NCBI GenBank assembly: GCA_027924645.1
Contig: BSBN01000254.1
Span: forward strand, 10,372,001 to 10,436,000
DNA: 64,000 nt
Origin: Cunninghamia lanceolata
Taxonomy: Eukaryota; Streptophyta; Pinopsida; Cupressales; Cupressaceae
Direction of reading: 5' to 3'
Position numbers and translations under genes: made by a program. Below are positions 59,998 through 64,000 of the stretch, one piece after another (within the stretch, counting starts at the first letter, position 1; every line of letters begins with the position of its first letter). The notes below the pieces were generated by a model, which did no database searches, was not told the DNA's origin, and saw nothing but the letters and a program-made list of their open reading frames with translations.

Positions 59998-60521
59998 GTG
60001 GTTCAACTATTGAGCATTTAAATTTATTTAATTTAGTTTTGAGTCAACTATCCTGAGTCATGTAAGAATTTTATTCTTACTATTAGTGCTAGTGTCAAAG
60101 ATCCTAAGTTCGATGCTCTTGTTGTAATATTATTTTCATAGGAAATGAAAAAGAAATGTGGATAGATCATCAATTGTTCTTCATGTAAAAGAAGGTCTTG
60201 TTAAAGCAGCCAAGATCTGCTAGCTAGAACTAGAATCACTTCCACAAACTAAATTGCACAAAATAAGCCTATAAAATAGAGTCAAAATTTGAGTAAAAAT
60301 GTACATTATGTATTATATAAATAGGCATGAAAGAGGAGGTAGGAATTGATGACTGCCTACCCCTCCATAGGTACCACACTTGTAAGTTCAAATCATAAGA
60401 GTTTGAGAAAGTGGCAAGTAAACATGCAATATCTGTCTCACAAAGTGAGGATACATGTCTCAACCATATGAGATGAGACAAAATACTAATAGTCCCTAAG
60501 TTGAAACTTAAGCATAGTGTG
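59998..60521. other. Gene-free spacer matching 3,700-4,226
   Basis: Inverted counterpart of the spacer in the left arm, non-coding. It ends at the target-site repeat AATAG (60,522-60,526). Confidence 0.5.
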
Positions 60522-60526
60522 AATAG

Positions 60527-60817
60527 TACAAAATTGAGCCAAGATCAAGAGACAAATGCAAGTATCAAATCTGGAGTATATTGATAGTTGAAATAATGAG
60601 TACATATAGGTGAAAAGTGGAAGTTTGTTAGTTGAGTGAAAGACTCCTACAAACTAGCATGAGTGGCTAGTTTAGTGGGAGATTTGATGACCCCTCAATG
60701 AACCTCCTAACAACCTTATCCACCCAACAATCTTGACATGTGTCAAGATTATGTAAGGGCACACCTAAGTAGGCTTATGCCTAAGTGTATAATATATATG
60801 AAATATATACACTAGCA
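60527..60817 (-). repeat. 3' LTR of the right non-autonomous element
   Basis: 291 bp, starts TGCTAGTGTATA on the minus strand (60,817), same length as the LTR at 3,404-3,694. Confidence 0.8.
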
Positions 60818-62212
60818 CCCCCCTTAGGCATAGCTTAGGTGGGCACAAAAGAAATGGGTCCCAACTACAAAGATTAGTGAGGTAACCATGAACAATGAAA
60901 ATATGAAATTGGGTTCTGACAACTAGGCCTAATGAGGTACCCAAAACAATCCAATCTCTCATAAATGGAGAAAAATAGAAAACCTATTGTGAAAAAACCA
61001 CCTTCCAAAAGAGAGATAAGATGCATCAAAAGTATACAAGTGAAGAAGTACTACTTATTGCACTAAGTACAATATGTGATTCTACCATAGGAGAGAAAAT
61101 GATAGAAGGTCTATGAGACCCCCCATAATACATGTCTTGCTATAGTGATGCTAGATAGTCAATGTAGAGGATGTAGATCTAGATCCAAGAACACCAAACA
61201 ATGTTCCTTCCCTTGGGGAGAAATGAAACCACCTAAAGATGTAGGATATCTTCCCATGAAAGAAGATGTATGTATGATCTTGAGTCATGTTGAATCTGAT
61301 CCAAGGACTATGGTGCCCATTGTGATGTCTTGAAAGAATGCTCAGGTGTCCACATGTCGATGCCGAAGGATGCCATAAATAAATCAGGTGCACACCTAAT
61401 AGATGAGGATAATGACAATCCCAAACCATGTGTAGGATGATGTAGAGCATGAATACCCAAAGAGGTTAATGGAGATGTAGTTTCATCAAACTATTATCGA
61501 AGAGAAGACTGATATCCTGAAAGTGTGCTTCCAAGTCAGTAATGCGGGACTCTACAAATAGACAAGTAATGTCAGGTAGAAATATTTCCCAATGGAAGAC
61601 TAATATCTTATTGCAAAGAAGCACCAGAAGCTTTTGAAGAAGTGACTTTGGAATATGATGAAGCAATAGTAGGAGTGATGACCTTCTATGTCAATGAAAC
61701 ATTTTGTTTCTGTATCATGATTAGGGATGTGAGTAGTGATCAAAACAGGGTCATGTGGGAATGGAGAAACATTGGAGTCTCCATATATCTCCCAAATTTG
61801 GATCCATGATGCATGTGGATAGTCAATATACATGATGGCGTAGAAAGCATCATCTAGAATATGTAAACTGATTAATCCAAAAATATGATCATGATTATTA
61901 AACTACTTATCTTCTGAGATTGTTTACCTAGTTCGGGGATAAATCCATACATATATGGCATGAGATTATGGAACTTGAGATGTTTCAGGATAACTTAACA
62001 CCATGAATTATAGTTTCCCATTTTTAGGTTGATTACATAAGAGTGAGTTCGATATCCCATGATTTTAGAATAGGTTAATTGCTTTAGACAATAGAAATCA
62101 ACACATTAGGCAACCCCCCAAATTAGGTGACCCCCCAATTTTGGCACTTTATAATTTAGTGTGTTTTACAATGTAAGTAGGTCCAATAGATGGGAAATGT
62201 GAAAACATTAAC

Positions 62213-62360
62213 TTTTTCAAAAGTATGGTGCTCAATTTCGAGTACCAATCAAAAGTTATGATATAAACAAGTTTCTCGTAAATAATTTTTTCAAAAGTAT
62301 GGTGCTCAATTTCGAGTACCAATCAAAAGTTATGATATAAACAAGTTTCCCGTAAATGGC
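62213..62360. repeat. 74-bp tandem duplication
   Basis: TTTTTCAAAAGTATGGTGCT and the following ~54 bp occur twice in a row, differing by only a few bases. The left arm has a single copy near 2,000-2,030, so the duplication happened after the arms formed. Confidence 0.9.
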
Positions 62361-63695
62361 CTAATTTAATACATGTGCACTAGAAAATAGAAAAAAAATG
62401 CCTATAACTCTGAGTGAACCTAGCCTTCCAACTACTCATTGGAAATGACAAAGAGACAATAATACAACGGTTTTTACTGTGAGGGGGTATTGGCCTCATG
62501 CCAAACCGGACCTCACCCCTCATCTTCATCAGGTGAAAATAAAAAGGTTTTTTAAAAACATTATTTCCTCAAAGCAATTTTCCCCAATTTTAAATACCCA
62601 AATATACTTTATAAGCATAAGTTTAAATGCTTCAAAGTAAAAGGTAAAATATAAAGCCCATTAGGGCACATCTTATGTTAAGGGAAAAATTAGGGCAAAC
62701 AAAGCCAAAAAATGGCAGGGGTGGCTAGGGATTATAGCAAATAGGTTCTTCAAATGGCATCTTGGAATGGTAACAATAGTGTCTCCTTCTCTTGTCCAAG
62801 AGTTGTTTCTAGAGAGTTGGACGTCTGGGAAGAAGAAAGGGTGTTTATAGAAACATGCAGAAAACAAATTGCATCTTCTCAAATAGATTTGCATGCTTCC
62901 TTTGTTTGGACACTTCCAAGTGATTTCGTAGGGCCATTGTAGGAGTGAAATAAGAGTAGGTGTGAACCTTTGATAGGTTGCAGGCCTTCAATAGCTGGTG
63001 GGCCTCTTTTCCAAGCCCATAGCCCTTTAAGAAGTTGTGCACCTATAGCCATGAATCTGCCTTGCTCCTTCAAATTTTGCACCCACCTTGTGTAGCCACA
63101 CACCAACTTCCTACAGAAAAAAATGATATGTGGCATGCAAAGGCTGACCCCTTATCTAAGGAAAGTAATGTAAGCCAAGGTGGGCATTTCATGTAGGCAC
63201 CAACCTTTATTACATGGAGGCACAGGGCCTTCCTAAATAGGTTGCATTCACCTTTGTGGACCAGGCTTCCTATAATAAGCCATGACCTTCTACAGCAAGG
63301 CATGACCCTTACTAAGGTCATGCACCTTGGTGTCAAGGTTACAAGCCTTTCCAAAAGAAAACCATGGGTTGGTCTGGCCATGAATGCCTAAATAAAGAAA
63401 ATGGAGGTCGTGAGGCTTGTTTAGATTGTGGTCTCAAAGAACAAATGCCCTAGTGAATGCCTTAAAGCAATCACCAAGTAGAGCACTTGAGGTGTGTGTA
63501 GAAGGTTGACAGGTTGTAATAGGGGACACAAAGTTGAATAGCCAACCTCTACAATGGCAAACAAACCCTCACATAGTAATGCCTCCAATATAAACCAGCT
63601 AAGAACAACAAACAAGCAGATCTGTCTTCAATGGCCTGCAAAATTCAATGACTCCAAAATGAACTAGCAAAAAAACTTAGTTTTCTCTGATACCA

Positions 63696-63986
63696 TATAG
63701 AATTGAGCGAAGATCAATGAGATGAATGCAAGTATCAAATCTGGAGTATATTGATAGTCTAAATGAAGAGTACATATAGGTGAAAGATGAAAGTTAGTTA
63801 GTTGAGTGAAAGACTTCTATAAACTAGCATGAGTGACTAGTTTAGTGGGAGACTTGATGACCCCTTAACTAATTGCCTAACAACATTAACTACCCAACAA
63901 CCTTGACATGTGTCAAGATTGTGTAAGGGCACACCTAAGTAGTCTTATGTCTAATTCTACAATATATATGAAATATATATATAGGT
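63696..63986 (-). repeat. 5' LTR of the right non-autonomous element
   Basis: About 291 bp between the primer-binding site and the AAAAG repeat. The LTR start has mutated (TACCTAT for TGCTAGT), so the exact outer base is uncertain by one or two. Only 14 bp of flank remain in the window. Confidence 0.7.
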
Positions 63987-64000
63987 AAAAGATATTTTCA

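Larger units (their letters stand above)
60527..63986 (-). mobile_element. Nearly complete non-autonomous copia-derived element (right copy)
   Basis: 3.46 kb, minus strand: 5' LTR (63,696 to about 63,986), primer-binding site TGGTATCAGAG (63,695-63,685), a 2.85-kb body without recognisable protein domains, polypurine tract next to 60,818 and 3' LTR (60,527-60,817). Flanks are AATAG (60,522-60,526) and AAAAG (63,987-63,991), a target-site repeat with one mismatch. The body has a 74-bp tandem duplication (62,213-62,360). Leader and tail resemble the copia elements at 28.7 and 34.6 kb, so it was probably mobilised by relatives of those. Confidence 0.75.

Noticed and set aside
1..64000. CRISPR arrays, bacterial operons or phage defence genes
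   Set aside because: No regularly spaced repeats with unique spacers and no bacterial gene organisation. All coding remnants are plant retrotransposon proteins or one plant-like zinc-finger fragment.

Overview
This is nuclear plant DNA made almost entirely of decayed retrotransposons. Long AT-rich stretches, plant-type LTR elements (Ty1/copia, and Ty3/gypsy of the Tat type), a plant L1-type LINE with an RNase H domain, and long overlapping copies with no dense genes all suggest a large, methylated plant genome. A conifer or other gymnosperm is my best guess, but that is inference. I see no bacterial genes, CRISPR array, rRNA or tRNA. Every transposon open reading frame is broken, and I found only one gene-like remnant that does not look like a transposon (47.1-48.6 kb).

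Layout. A composite block recurs three times. Block A (3,958-14,828) and block B (14,937-24,566) are head-to-tail copies. Block C (50,952 to about 60,270) is an inverted copy. For A and C the shared region is longer: 838-13,431 pairs with 50,952-63,371 in opposite orientation, a large and diverged inverted duplication. Each block holds (1) a dead LINE reverse transcriptase/RNase H, (2) an accessory ORF ('ORF-X') with a charged middle, a coiled coil and a C-terminal hydrophobic segment, (3) a scrap of copia gag cut by (4) the 3' LTR of a Tat-type element, and (5) an antisense gene of that Tat element. The antisense gene has its own TATA box, a 546-bp intron, a plant mobile domain (PMD), an acidic then Arg/Gly-rich linker, and a coiled coil. 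In block B the Tat element continues into its RNase H and integrase (25.3-26.9 kb, minus strand).

Between B and C lie: a gutted copia element with both LTRs and target-site repeats (28,750-32,938); diverged tandem repeats (33.5-34.2 kb); a copia remnant (34.6-36.0 kb); a minus-strand element (37,259 to about 45,062) with long LTRs, a gag with zinc knuckles and a ~3-kb accessory ORF where pol should be; an AT-rich interval; a WRC-like zinc-finger gene fragment behind a tandemly duplicated promoter; and a 1.3-kb segmental duplicate of 32,543-33,850 that abuts the broken end of block C. The right edge holds a nearly complete 3.46-kb non-autonomous copia derivative (60,527-63,986). The left edge holds its inverted, 5'-truncated counterpart.

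Most interesting: two apparently unrelated element contexts (ORF-X and the 37-45 kb element) carry accessory ORFs sharing a short motif and the same architecture; the Tat LTR holds nine short palindromes in a row; the antisense PMD gene keeps an identical 546-bp intron in all three copies; and the inactivating stops are strongly biased to TAG, as expected from CAG decay under CHG methylation.
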